A stretch of 17,352 bases of DNA from Candidatus Woesearchaeota archaeon (GCA_016185875.1 JACPMS010000052.1:1-17352); one strand, 5' to 3'; counted from the first letter of the stretch, positions 1 to 5,721 are shown. Made by a program: numbers and translations. The notes: generated by a model not told the origin, from the sequence alone.

Positions 1-1173
1 AATCCTTTGAGTCAGAAGCTTGTCCCTTATGATCACTTTTATTGACGGAAATTTTCCCCTTTTGACAATTCGCTGGAAATTGTACAGCAAGTCGCCAATC
101 AGCACTTTCAGGTTTAATCTCAGCAAATCCGCAAGCAAATCGCCGCTCATCTTCAGCCTCTTGTTAATGTAGTGGTCTTTGTCATCAAAAGGAATTTCGC
201 TGTTTGAAGCAAGAATGTATTTTTTCAGCAGTTTGCATAAATTGTATGCCTTGAAAATCCTGTCTTCCGGCTTGATGCCGAGATGCGGCAATAAATATTT
301 GTCAAGGATTTCCTTCATTCTTTCAATTCTTATCTCCTTTGATTGCGTAATGCCAATCTTTTTTGCGATGTAATCCAGAGCTTCTTCCTCATTTTTTATG
401 CTTACAAACTCGAGCAAATTGATTATTACTTCGTCAAACTGCCTTTCCGCTGATATGAATTTTGTTATTTCCTCGTCTTTCAGCAAGCCGAGCGCCTTGA
501 TTACAACAATGACAGGAATTCTTTTAACCCTTGTGAAAGTGATGTAGAACAAGCCGTCTTTCATTTTCTCAACTGTATGCGGAATCTTGAATGAGCCGTA
601 TTCAGAAAATAATTTGCCGACAATCTCGCTTGGCCCTGTTGCATCCTCTTCTATCAAGAACCTGTTTGAGGCTAAATCCTCAATTGTGATAAGGACCTTT
701 TCCGTGCCGTTTATGATAAAATAGCCTCCTGGCTCGTCAGGGTCTTCGCCTTTGGCTATCAGCTCGTCTCTTGTTAATTTGTGGAGCTGGCACCATTTGC
801 TTTTCAGCATTATAGGCAAATTTCCAATCTGAGTGTCAAATGACTCGCGCTGCACGCCATTTATGTGGGCGCTGACTGTAATCCACGTAGGAGCAGAATA
901 GGTTATTTTTCTGAGCCTTGCTTCCATAGGATAGATGTTCCTGCTGGAGCCATCAGCTTCTATCATCTTCGGCTTTTCCACCCAAATCTTGTCTAGCCTT
1001 ATCTTGAAATCGTCAATGTTGTGGGGGATTATTGTAGGGATTATCTCCCTGTTCTCTTCAATGATGTTTAGAAGCTCCTTGTCTATAAAATTGTTGAATG
1101 ACTCTATGTCAGAATCTACAAAACTCTGCTCTTCAAAGTATTTCTGGATAAGAATTTTGCCGTACTTATACAT
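1..1173 (-). CDS. rpoB: DNA-directed RNA polymerase subunit B, N-terminal part (cut by window edge)
   Basis: Catalytic second-largest subunit of archaeal RNA polymerase (B or B''). All 391 codons from the ATG at 1173 to base 1 are open on the minus strand and the gene runs off the left edge. Readable family motifs, in order, are PMEARLRKITYSAP, GNLPIMLKSKWC, EPGGYFIINGTEKVL and DKDHYINKRLKMSGDLL, followed by the lobe segment KVIIRDKLLTQRI. These match the protrusion and lobe domains of archaeal Rpo2/eukaryotic Rpb2. The ATG overlaps the last codons of rpoH by 8 bases, so the two are translationally coupled, and rpoH-rpoB is the standard archaeal order. Whether the gene is whole or split into B'' and B' cannot be decided here. 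Confidence 0.95.
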   Translation of the reverse strand, partial: MYKYGKILIQKYFEEQSFVDSDIESFNNFIDKELLNIIEENREIIPTIIPHNIDDFKIRLDKIWVEKPKMIEADGSSRNIYPMEARLRKITYSAPTWITVSAHINGVQRESFDTQIGNLPIMLKSKWCQLHKLTRDELIAKGEDPDEPGGYFIINGTEKVLITIEDLASNRFLIEEDATGPSEIVGKLFSEYGSFKIPHTVEKMKDGLFYITFTRVKRIPVIVVIKALGLLKDEEITKFISAERQFDEVIINLLEFVSIKNEEEALDYIAKKIGITQSKEIRIERMKEILDKYLLPHLGIKPEDRIFKAYNLCKLLKKYILASNSEIPFDDKDHYINKRLKMSGDLLADLLRLNLKVLIGDLLYNFQRIVKRGKFPSIKVIIRDKLLTQRI

Positions 1174-1411
1174 CTGACACCACCCTGTAAAAAATTGAGT
1201 CTCCTGCTGTTGGGCTTTTCCTTGTAATTTTTATAATATCGCCTGGCTTCGCATCCAATTCCCTAAGAGCCGCATCTGTCTTTAGTATTTTTGGCAGCTC
1301 CTTAGAAGTTACATGATACTTTTCAAGCAGCTGTGCTTTTTCCCTTTCACCAAGCTTTGAGTGTTTTGGAGTTAGTATGTGCTTATCAACCTTAAATTTC
1401 TGCTTCTTCAT
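1166..1411 (-). CDS. rpoH: DNA-directed RNA polymerase subunit H (Rpo5)
   Basis: Small archaeal RNA polymerase subunit, equivalent to the C-terminal domain of eukaryotic Rpb5, at the jaw of the enzyme. The 81-residue length is typical of archaeal RpoH. Diagnostic segments are HILTPKHSKLGEREKAQLLEKY, here covered by residues 11-32, and the C-terminal pattern LRELDAKPGDIIKITRKSPTAG before FYRVV. It lies directly upstream of rpoB with an 8-base overlap. No convincing TATA box is seen at the right distance; a weak TTTAAT sits about 20 bases upstream. The gene follows the tRNA-Arg gene on the same strand with a spacer of about 55 bases, so transcription may be shared with the tRNA unit. That last point is inference. 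Confidence 0.95.
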   Translation of the reverse strand: MKKQKFKVDKHILTPKHSKLGEREKAQLLEKYHVTSKELPKILKTDAALRELDAKPGDIIKITRKSPTAGDSIFYRVVSDV

Positions 1412-1480
1412 CTTTTAGTTCGTCACTGATTAAACGTTGCCGATTCAATCTATAGCTATTATGAGATGGGCCGGACGAGA

Positions 1481-1503
1481 CTACCTTATTGCACTTGCAA
1501 TAT
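1481..1503 (-). other. tRNA-Arg intron 3, T loop (59/60), 23 bases
   Basis: Seven-pair intron hairpin TATTGCA-AG-TGCAATA. Geometry is 3-4-3, as in the tRNA-Asp T-loop intron: bulges AAA and AGT, central segment TCCG facing AGGT. Only the two C-G pairs of the central helix are canonical, flanked by T/T and G/A. The exact ends are therefore less certain than for the other introns. Confidence 0.6.
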
Positions 1504-1532
1504 TTCGGACGCGCGACCACCTGATTAGAAGT

Positions 1533-1564
1533 TTCACCCCGACCCAAGCAAAGCGCTTTTTCGA
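1533..1564 (-). other. tRNA-Arg intron 2, anticodon stem (30/31), 32 bases
   Basis: BHB reading: outer helix GAG/CTT, central helix CACC/GGTG (4 perfect pairs), 5' bulge TGT, 3' bulge AAA, intron helix starting CGA/TCG. Cutting TG^T and AA^A joins CCTG to ACTTCTAATCAGG and creates a perfect five-pair anticodon stem, which the unspliced gene lacks. The site lies before the anticodon loop rather than at the usual 37/38. Confidence 0.75.
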
Positions 1565-1575
1565 CAGGTGCTCTA

Positions 1576-1595
1576 TTGCCCAATTTGGACAATTA
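1576..1595 (-). other. tRNA-Arg intron 1, D loop (19/20), 20 bases
   Basis: BHB reading: outer helix GCTC/GAGC (the D stem), central helix GCCT/GGGC (4 pairs), 5' bulge GGT, 3' bulge AAT, intron hairpin AATT-GTCCA-AATT. Cutting after the second base of each bulge restores a textbook D arm. The site is non-canonical. Confidence 0.8.
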
Positions 1596-1640
1596 CCAGG
1601 CTGAGCTACCGGCCCATTAATAGGAGCGCCCTGGTCGGGA

Positions 1641-1680
1641 CTTTCAAGCGTTAAATTTTATTGGAACTTATTGCGCACAT
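1641..1680 (-). other. tRNA-Asp intron 2, T loop (59/60), 40 bases
   Basis: BHB reading: outer helix is the T stem TCGGG/CCCGA, central helix TTCA/TGAA (extendable to TTCAA/TTGAA), 5' bulge AAA, 3' bulge AGT. Cutting AA^A and AG^T yields the consensus T loop TTCAAAT. The interior hairpin of the intron is weak. Confidence 0.8.
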
Positions 1681-1701
1681 TTTGAACCCGAATCGAAGCC
1701 G

Positions 1702-1733
1702 TTCCGCATTCAGGCGAGGCAAATCCCCGCATT
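1702..1733 (-). other. tRNA-Asp intron 1, canonical 37/38, 32 bases
   Basis: A complete BHB motif can be drawn: anticodon stem AAGCC/GGCTT, 3' bulge AAC, central helix CTGT/GCGG (4 pairs with two G-T), 5' bulge CGA, and intron hairpin GCGGGG-ATTTG-CCTCGC. Cutting CG^A and AA^C gives a seven-base anticodon loop with GTC at 34-36. Confidence 0.85.
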
Positions 1734-1784
1734 CGACAGGGCTTCATGATAGCCGGATTACACTACCAGGGCAGTGAATTGTGA

Positions 1785-1862
1785 GCGAGCGATTTGTTCA
1801 CTCGCATGTTTTAGCGGCTTAACGGCATAGCAGTCCCTCATTAGCAAAACAAACGATGAAAT
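1785..1862 (-). other. Stretch resembling the 5' end of archaeal 16S rRNA (fragment or relic)
   Basis: Read on the minus strand, this stretch has GAGG, then ACTGCTAT (1834-1827), then GCTAA (1815-1811), then CATGCGAGT (1808-1800). Archaeal 16S rRNA begins with GAGGYCACTGCTAT, about 16 bases, then CATGCGAGT, with CTAA just before it. Order and spacing agree to within a few bases. Upstream, GTTTGTTTTGC stands where GTTGATCCTGC is expected. Similarity ends before tRNA-Asp, after a short hairpin-forming GAGTGA/TCGCTC segment. No further 16S sequence follows, so this is not an intact rRNA gene. It could be a truncated copy, an unrelated structured leader RNA, or chance. Confidence 0.35.
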
Positions 1863-1916
1863 TATAGTGGTTTGCCTAAAGAAGGATTATTTACCATCGC
1901 AATTGGGATAATCTGG

Positions 1917-1927
1917 TTATTTATAAA
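1917..1927 (-). promoter_or_regulatory. TATA box for the tRNA-Asp/tRNA-Arg transcript
   Basis: Read on the minus strand, TTTATAAATAA is a strong archaeal TATA box. Transcription would start near 1896, giving a leader of about 120 bases containing the 16S-like stretch before tRNA-Asp. A second weaker box, CTATAATT, lies at about 1861-1868 and would shorten the leader. Confidence 0.55.
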
Positions 1928-2036
1928 GCTTACGGATTTTATACGTAAACCTATTTAAGATATCTTTCCCTGATTTGGAAGTATTTAAAGTTGTTGGTTT
2001 TGCAATAATCCGAAATAAAAATAAATCCACACAACA

Positions 2037-2044
2037 TTTAAATA
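2037..2044 (+). promoter_or_regulatory. TATA box for eL41 gene
   Basis: TTTAAATA is centred about 26 bases before the ATG at 2067, the spacing expected for a leaderless archaeal mRNA. Confidence 0.55.
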
Positions 2045-2066
2045 TCAAAATTAAATCCTTGAAATC

Positions 2067-2177
2067 ATGAAAAGAAGCTCTCGTCGATGGAAGAAAAAGC
2101 GCCAAATGAGATGGAAATGGCAGCGCAAGAGAATAAAGAAGGAGAGAAGGCTGAGGAAGCAGCACAGGGCTGGATAA
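2067..2177 (+). CDS. rpl41e: 50S ribosomal protein L41e (eL41)
   Basis: A 36-residue, extremely basic peptide with the core WKKKRQMRWKWQRKRIKKER followed by RLRKQHRAG. The tryptophan/lysine/arginine pattern matches the eL41 consensus (WKKKRMRRLKRKRRKM in archaea and eukaryotes), a single helix that bridges the two ribosomal subunits. Archaeal eL41 is normally about 25-40 residues, so this is full length with a short N-terminal addition (MKRSSRR). A TATA box at 2037-2044 gives leaderless spacing to the ATG and supports the start. It is divergent from the tRNA unit and just ahead of glyA, which has its own promoter. A gene this short is easily missed by automatic annotation. Confidence 0.8.
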   Translation: MKRSSRRWKKKRQMRWKWQRKRIKKERRLRKQHRAG

Positions 2178-2215
2178 AAAAACTGTTCATAATTCTTAAA
2201 AAATCGGATAGAAAA

Positions 2216-2226
2216 TTATATAAATA
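2216..2226 (+). promoter_or_regulatory. TATA box for glyA
   Basis: TTATATAAATA predicts a transcription start near 2247. This puts the in-frame GTG at 2247 at the extreme 5' end and leaves GGTGG (2249-2253) as a possible Shine-Dalgarno site before the ATGs at 2265 and 2268. Confidence 0.5.
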
Positions 2227-2264
2227 AAAGCACTCGCTTTTTTACAGTGGTGGTTTTTTTGGCA

Positions 2265-3527
2265 ATGATGGACGATATTTCAAAAACTGACCCTGAGATT
2301 TTTGAAGCCATTAAAAAAGAAGGCATAAGGATAAGGAATGGCGTTGAATTAATTCCAAGCGAGAATTTTGTGAGCAAGGCTGTGCTTCAGGCATATGCAA
2401 CCTTTTTCACAAACAAGTATTCTGAAGGCTACCCCGGCAAGAGGTATTATGGCGGAAATCAGTATGTCGATGTTGTTGAGAATCTGGCTATTGAAAGAGC
2501 CAGGAAATTGTTCGGGGCAGAGCATGTGAATGTCCAGCCTTATTCCGGCTCACCGGCAAACCAGGCTGTTTTCTTTGCTTTGCTTAATTTGGGCGATGCC
2601 TTCATGGGCTTTGACTTAAGTGCTGGTGGCCATTTGACTCATGGTTCACCTGTTAATTTTTCCGGCAAGCACTACAAATGCATTCCTTACAATGTTGACA
2701 AGGAAACTGAATTGCTTGACTATGACAAGATTATGAAGCAGGCAAAGGAAGCAAAGCCAAAAATGATTTTAAGCGGATTGACAGCTTACCCAAGAAAAAT
2801 AGATTTCAGGGCTTTCAGGGAAATCTGCGATGAAGTTAATGCTTATCATTTTGCTGACATTGCCCATATTGCTGGTTTGTGCGCAACGGGCTTGCATCAA
2901 AATCCTGTGCCTTATTGTGATGTTGTTACAACAACAACCCATAAAACTTTAAGAGGGCCAAGAGGAGCAATCATCATGTGCAGGGAACAGCATGCACAGG
3001 CAATTGACAAGGCTGTTTTTCCAGGCTTGCAAGGAGGCCCGCATGACCATGTGAATGCAGCAAAGGCAGTTGCCTTCAAGGAGGCATTGCAGCCTGATTA
3101 CAAAAAATACTGCGGGCAGATTGTGAAGAATGCAAAAGCGCTTGCAGATTCATTAATGGGCAATGGGCTAGAGCTTGTGACTGGGGGGACAGACAATCAT
3201 TTAATGGTCATCAAGCTTGTCAATAAAGGATTGGCTGGCAAAGGAAAAGAAGTGCAGAATGCTCTTGGAGAGGCCGAGATTTATGTCAACAAAAATACGA
3301 TTCCATACGAGCCTAACACTCCCTTTAATCCAAGCGGAATAAGATTGGGAACTCCAGCAATAACAACAAGGGGCATGAAGGAAAGCGAGATGAAAGTGAT
3401 TGGGGAATGCATAGCTAAAGTCATTGGCAATCATACTGACAAAGCAGTCATTGAAAAAGCAAAGAATGATATTTTAGAGCTGTGTAGGGATTTTCCGCTT
3501 TATCCGGGAATGGAAGTTTTGAGATAA
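2265..3527 (+). CDS. glyA: Serine hydroxymethyltransferase
   Basis: Cytosolic PLP enzyme that converts serine plus tetrahydrofolate to glycine plus 5,10-methylene-tetrahydrofolate, the main entry of one-carbon units. About 420 residues, the usual length. Visible motifs: IPSENFVS near residue 31, substrate/PLP segment YPGKRYYGGNQYVD, GSPANQAVF, GGHLTHGSPVNFSG, the PLP-stacking and aspartate region HFADIAHIAGL, and the Schiff-base lysine in TTTTHKTLRGPRG (about K227). The sequence follows the bacterial/eukaryotic folate type rather than the methanopterin-linked archaeal type. The start at 2265 (or 2268) is preferred over the upstream GTG because the TATA box places the mRNA start near 2247. folD follows with a separate promoter. 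Confidence 0.97.
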   Translation: MMDDISKTDPEIFEAIKKEGIRIRNGVELIPSENFVSKAVLQAYATFFTNKYSEGYPGKRYYGGNQYVDVVENLAIERARKLFGAEHVNVQPYSGSPANQAVFFALLNLGDAFMGFDLSAGGHLTHGSPVNFSGKHYKCIPYNVDKETELLDYDKIMKQAKEAKPKMILSGLTAYPRKIDFRAFREICDEVNAYHFADIAHIAGLCATGLHQNPVPYCDVVTTTTHKTLRGPRGAIIMCREQHAQAIDKAVFPGLQGGPHDHVNAAKAVAFKEALQPDYKKYCGQIVKNAKALADSLMGNGLELVTGGTDNHLMVIKLVNKGLAGKGKEVQNALGEAEIYVNKNTIPYEPNTPFNPSGIRLGTPAITTRGMKESEMKVIGECIAKVIGNHTDKAVIEKAKNDILELCRDFPLYPGMEVLR

Positions 3528-3550
3528 AAGTTTTAGTATATTGGTTTGAT

Positions 3551-3558
3551 AGTATACA
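3551..3558 (+). promoter_or_regulatory. TATA-like box for folD
   Basis: AGTATACA is centred 24-25 bases before the ATG at 3579, which fits a leaderless mRNA starting at the first of the two folD start copies. The second start at 3672 has TTTATTTAAT only a few bases upstream and no box at the right distance. Confidence 0.45.
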
Positions 3559-3575
3559 ATTCATTTACCTTTTGA

Positions 3576-3606
3576 AAAATGCCTGCAAAAATCATTGACG
3601 GAAAGA
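3576..3606 (+). repeat. 31-base direct repeat, upstream copy of the folD start
   Basis: Same 31 bases as 3669-3699 apart from one change (GCA against TCA in codon 3). It encodes MPAKIIDGK; the downstream copy encodes MPSKIIDGK. The copies are 93 bases apart, a multiple of three. Confidence 0.9.
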
Positions 3607-4520
3607 TGCGAGGTTCGCCTCGCTCACCAACTCACTGCTCACTCAGTAGTTCGCCTATTTATTTAATCAAAATGCCTTCAAAAATCATTGACGGAAAGAA
3701 AATCGCCGACAAAATACTGAATGGCCTGAAATCTAAAGTTAAAAATATGAAGCAGAAGCCAGGCTTGGCTTTGGTGCTTGTCGGCGACAATCCTGCTTCT
3801 GAAATCTATGTCAATTTCAAGGAAAAGACATGCAGGGAAGTCGGCTTTTATTGTGAAAGGTTTAACCTTGATAAAAACATTAGCGAGATGGATTTGCTGA
3901 ATTTAATAAACAATTTAAATCAAAAAACAAACATTCATGGAATACTTGTGCAGCTGCCACTGCCGAAGCAAATTGACGAGCACCTGATTGTAGATTCCAT
4001 ACTGCCTCATAAGGATGTTGACGGATTCACTCCAGTCAGCTTAGGCAATTTGATTTCTGAAAATGCAATTTTAGTGCCTGCAACTGCAAGGGCTGTTATG
4101 CATTTAATTGAGTCAACTGGAACAAATATAGAGGGAAAAAGTGCAGTTGTTGTCGGCAGAAGCAATATTGTAGGCAAGCCAGTGGCAATGATGCTGCTCG
4201 AGAAAAATGCAACTGTTACAATCTGCCATTCAAGGACAAGAAATCTGGCAGGGCATTCAAGAAAAGCAGACATTTTAGTTGTTGCTGTTGGAAAGCCAGG
4301 ATTAATAACAAAGGAAATGGTGAAGGAAGGGGCTGTTGTGATTGATGTCGGCATTAACAGGGTCAATGGAAAGGTTGTTGGGGATGTTGATTTTGAAAAT
4401 GCCAAGGATGCTGCTGGATTTATAACTCCGGTTCCTGGAGGGGTTGGCCCAATGACAATAGCAATGCTGATGGAGAATACTTTGAAGGCGATGGAACTGG
4501 CTCAGAAAATTTTGAAATAG
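3579..4520 (+). CDS. folD: Bifunctional methylene-THF dehydrogenase / methenyl-THF cyclohydrolase
   Basis: Interconverts 5,10-methylene-, 5,10-methenyl- and 10-formyl-tetrahydrofolate using NAD(P). Motifs: active-site region SEIYVNFKEKTCREVGF with the catalytic lysine, GILVQLPLP, DKDVDGFTP, the Rossmann segment VVGRSNIVGKPVAM, and the C-terminal signature TPVPGGVGPMTIAMLMENT. The core from the ATG at 3672 is 282 residues, the normal FolD length. The frame stays open to an ATG at 3579, adding 31 residues that repeat the first ten codons and translate the 62-base insert. I use 3579 because the TATA box fits a leaderless start there and the insertion keeps the frame; initiation at 3672 remains possible. 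The next gene starts one base after the stop. Confidence 0.93.
   Translation: MPAKIIDGKMRGSPRSPTHCSLSSSPIYLIKMPSKIIDGKKIADKILNGLKSKVKNMKQKPGLALVLVGDNPASEIYVNFKEKTCREVGFYCERFNLDKNISEMDLLNLINNLNQKTNIHGILVQLPLPKQIDEHLIVDSILPHKDVDGFTPVSLGNLISENAILVPATARAVMHLIESTGTNIEGKSAVVVGRSNIVGKPVAMMLLEKNATVTICHSRTRNLAGHSRKADILVVAVGKPGLITKEMVKEGAVVIDVGINRVNGKVVGDVDFENAKDAAGFITPVPGGVGPMTIAMLMENTLKAMELAQKILK
3607..3668 (+). mobile_element. 62-base hairpin-rich insert inside the 5' end of folD
   Basis: The insert lies between the two copies of the folD start. It contains two adjacent hairpins: GCGAGG-TTCG-CCTCGC (3608-3623, six perfect pairs) and AACT-c-ACTG / CAGT-AGTT (3629-3651, eight pairs with one bulged base and loop CTCACT). 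Its right end, on the minus strand, reads TAAATAAATAGGCGAAC and shares AATAAATAGGCGA with the intergenic elements at 12037 and 16214. It looks like a small dispersed structured element. No transposase or terminal inverted repeat is seen. Confidence 0.55.
3669..3699 (+). repeat. 31-base direct repeat, downstream copy of the folD start
   Basis: Partner of 3576-3606. It begins at the ATG (3672) that aligns with the usual FolD N-terminus, KIIDGKKIADK. Confidence 0.9.
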
Positions 4521-4521
4521 A

Positions 4522-5232
4522 ATGACATTAAGCTTGGAACTTCCGGTTATAGAAACAAAACAGGAAACGCCTGATGTCAAGAGCATTAAGCTTTCTTTTA
4601 ATAATCAAAGACTTGACTACAAGCCGGGGCAGTACATGATGATTGAGTTTGATGTTATTGATGAGGAAAACGGCAGCACAAGGCCATTGTCGATTGCTTC
4701 TTCTCCAACTGAGGATTTTTTGCTGTTTTCCACAAAAATCTCGCAATCCTTGTTCAAGCAGAGATTTAACTCCCTTAAAGCCGGCGACAAGGTAAAACTG
4801 AAAGGGCCGATGGGAATTTTTACATTAAAAGAGGACGCAAAAGAAGCTGTTTTGCTTGGGGGCGGGATTGGCATAACTCCATTCAGGGACATGGTGAAAT
4901 ACTGCTGCGATAAAAAATTAAAGATAAAATTGACTTTGCTTTATTCCAACAGGACTCCTGCAGATATCGTTTACAAAGATGAGTGGGCTGTTTTTGAAGA
5001 AGAAAATCCAAACCTGAAAGTTGTGCACACTATAACAGAGAGCACAGCAGGATGGCTAGGCAGAACTGGCAGGGTAAACGAAGCAATGATAAAAGAATTT
5101 TGCAGTGATCTGGATAATTCTCTTTTTTACATCTGCGGACCGCCTGGAATGGTTGAAGGCTTGTCAAATTTGTTGAAGACAATGAATGTGCCTCAAAGCA
5201 ATGTTAAAATTGAGAAGTTTGCGGGGTATTAG
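4522..5232 (+). CDS. FAD/NAD(P)-binding oxidoreductase of the ferredoxin-NADP reductase family
   Basis: A 236-residue flavoprotein reductase moving electrons between NAD(P)H and a protein or small-molecule acceptor. The FAD-binding barrel occupies about residues 1-100, with YKPGQYMMIEF and the flavin signature RPLSIASS (54-61). The nucleotide-binding domain has GGGIGITPFRDM (113-124) and CGPPGMVEG (205-213), and the C-terminus is KIEKFAGY. No [2Fe-2S] domain and no membrane segment, so it must use a separate partner. It starts one base after the folD stop and is almost certainly co-transcribed, suggesting it supplies or balances NAD(P)H or electrons for folate chemistry (inference). It could also serve the ferredoxin at 10084. 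The specific acceptor cannot be read from sequence. Confidence 0.88.
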   Translation: MTLSLELPVIETKQETPDVKSIKLSFNNQRLDYKPGQYMMIEFDVIDEENGSTRPLSIASSPTEDFLLFSTKISQSLFKQRFNSLKAGDKVKLKGPMGIFTLKEDAKEAVLLGGGIGITPFRDMVKYCCDKKLKIKLTLLYSNRTPADIVYKDEWAVFEEENPNLKVVHTITESTAGWLGRTGRVNEAMIKEFCSDLDNSLFYICGPPGMVEGLSNLLKTMNVPQSNVKIEKFAGY

Positions 5233-5275
5233 AAAAAATTTGTTAAACGTATGCGATTAGGAGAGGACTAGTAAA

Positions 5276-5284
5276 TTATAAATA
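5276..5284 (+). promoter_or_regulatory. TATA box for the PIN-domain gene
   Basis: TTATAAATA is centred 28 bases before the ATG at 5308, consistent with a leaderless mRNA. Confidence 0.5.
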
Positions 5285-5307
5285 CTCAAATTCTCGCTTA
5301 AACAATA

Positions 5308-5721
5308 ATGGCGTCAAAATACTACTTAGACACAGCAATCTGGAGAGATCTTCATGAAAACAGAAAAGACAAATCCAAAAATCTTGGAGAATTGGCTTTT
5401 GAATCGTTCAAGAAAATACGAGCCAATAAAGAGAAAATCGTTTATTCAGATTTAGTTGTTGAGGAACTATCACGCGCTTACGATAAGCAAACTATTAACA
5501 AACTCTTTAAAAGTGTATCAGAAGCTCTAGAGAAAGTTGAAATCAATGATATGCAATTAAAAGAAGCGGCTGATTTATCCAAAAAACTAAACATCCCTTT
5601 AGGCGATGCAGTTCATGGGGTGCTAGCCAGAGACACTAACGCAATCATGGTAACAAGAGATAGGCATTTTAGAAAGTTAAAGGATAAAATCACTATCAAA
5701 AAGCCAGAAGACTTAATTTAG
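5308..5721 (+). CDS. PIN-domain ribonuclease, VapC-like
   Basis: A 137-residue protein with the PIN fold, the nuclease domain of VapC toxins that cut tRNA or rRNA. The conserved acidic residues are visible: D8 in YYLDTAIW, E52/E53 in VVEELSRA, D100 in IPLGDAVH and D118 in MVTRDRHF, the four positions that bind the metal. The C-terminus KKPEDLI is typical of PIN toxins. Its start is set by a well-placed TATA box. Its 3' end overlaps the convergent ribbon-helix-helix gene by 9 bases. Normal VapBC operons have the antitoxin upstream on the same strand, so the pairing here is atypical. It could be a housekeeping PIN protein rather than a toxin. Confidence 0.85.
   Translation: MASKYYLDTAIWRDLHENRKDKSKNLGELAFESFKKIRANKEKIVYSDLVVEELSRAYDKQTINKLFKSVSEALEKVEINDMQLKEAADLSKKLNIPLGDAVHGVLARDTNAIMVTRDRHFRKLKDKITIKKPEDLI

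Larger units (their letters stand above)
1467..1615 (-). tRNA. tRNA-Arg(UCU) with three introns
   Basis: The acceptor strands GGGCCGG (1615-1609) and CCGGCCC (1474-1468) pair perfectly; the discriminator is A at 1467 and no CCA is encoded. The gene is 149 bases. Removing 1576-1595, 1533-1564 and 1481-1503 gives a 74-base tRNA: D arm GCTCAGCCTGGTAGAGC, anticodon arm CCTGA-CTTCTAA-TCAGG with anticodon TCT, variable loop TGGTC, T arm GCGCG-TCCGAAT-CTCGT. Exon lengths are 20, 11, 29 and 14 bases. The first two introns have clear bulge-helix-bulge (BHB) geometry; the third has the geometry but weak central pairing. Oddities are C instead of T at position 55 and one C/T mismatch in the T stem (52/62), so partial decay or a sequence error in the T arm is possible. 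Confidence 0.85.
1627..1772 (-). tRNA. tRNA-Asp(GUC) with two introns
   Basis: The acceptor strands GCCCTGG (1772-1766) and CCAGGGC (1634-1628) pair perfectly, with discriminator G at 1627 as expected for tRNA-Asp; no CCA is encoded. The gene is 146 bases. Removing 1702-1733 and 1641-1680 leaves 74 bases: anticodon arm AAGCC-CTGTCGC-GGCTT with anticodon GTC, variable loop CGAT, T arm TCGGG-TTCAAAT-CCCGA with a perfect stem and consensus loop. The D arm is GTG/CAT with the TAATCCGGCTAT loop and is not interrupted. Its 3' end is 11 bases before the tRNA-Arg acceptor on the same strand, so the two are probably co-transcribed. Confidence 0.9.

Noticed and set aside
1392..1592. Open frame of 66 codons on the minus strand
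   Set aside because: It runs through the tRNA-Arg gene and its introns and has no protein-like character.
1773..1900. A third intron-containing tRNA upstream of tRNA-Asp
   Set aside because: No pair of acceptor strands and no T-loop sequence could be found on either strand.
1917..2165. Open frame of 82 codons opposite eL41
   Set aside because: It is antisense to the eL41 gene; its composition is the reverse image of a lysine/arginine-rich coding sequence.
2247..2264. GTG start for glyA giving six extra residues
   Set aside because: It coincides with the predicted transcription start and the family begins near the ATGs at 2265/2268.
3607..3668. Intein or self-splicing intron in folD
   Set aside because: The insert is only 62 bases, lacks any conserved splice domain and is flanked by a duplication, so it is better read as a small element insertion.
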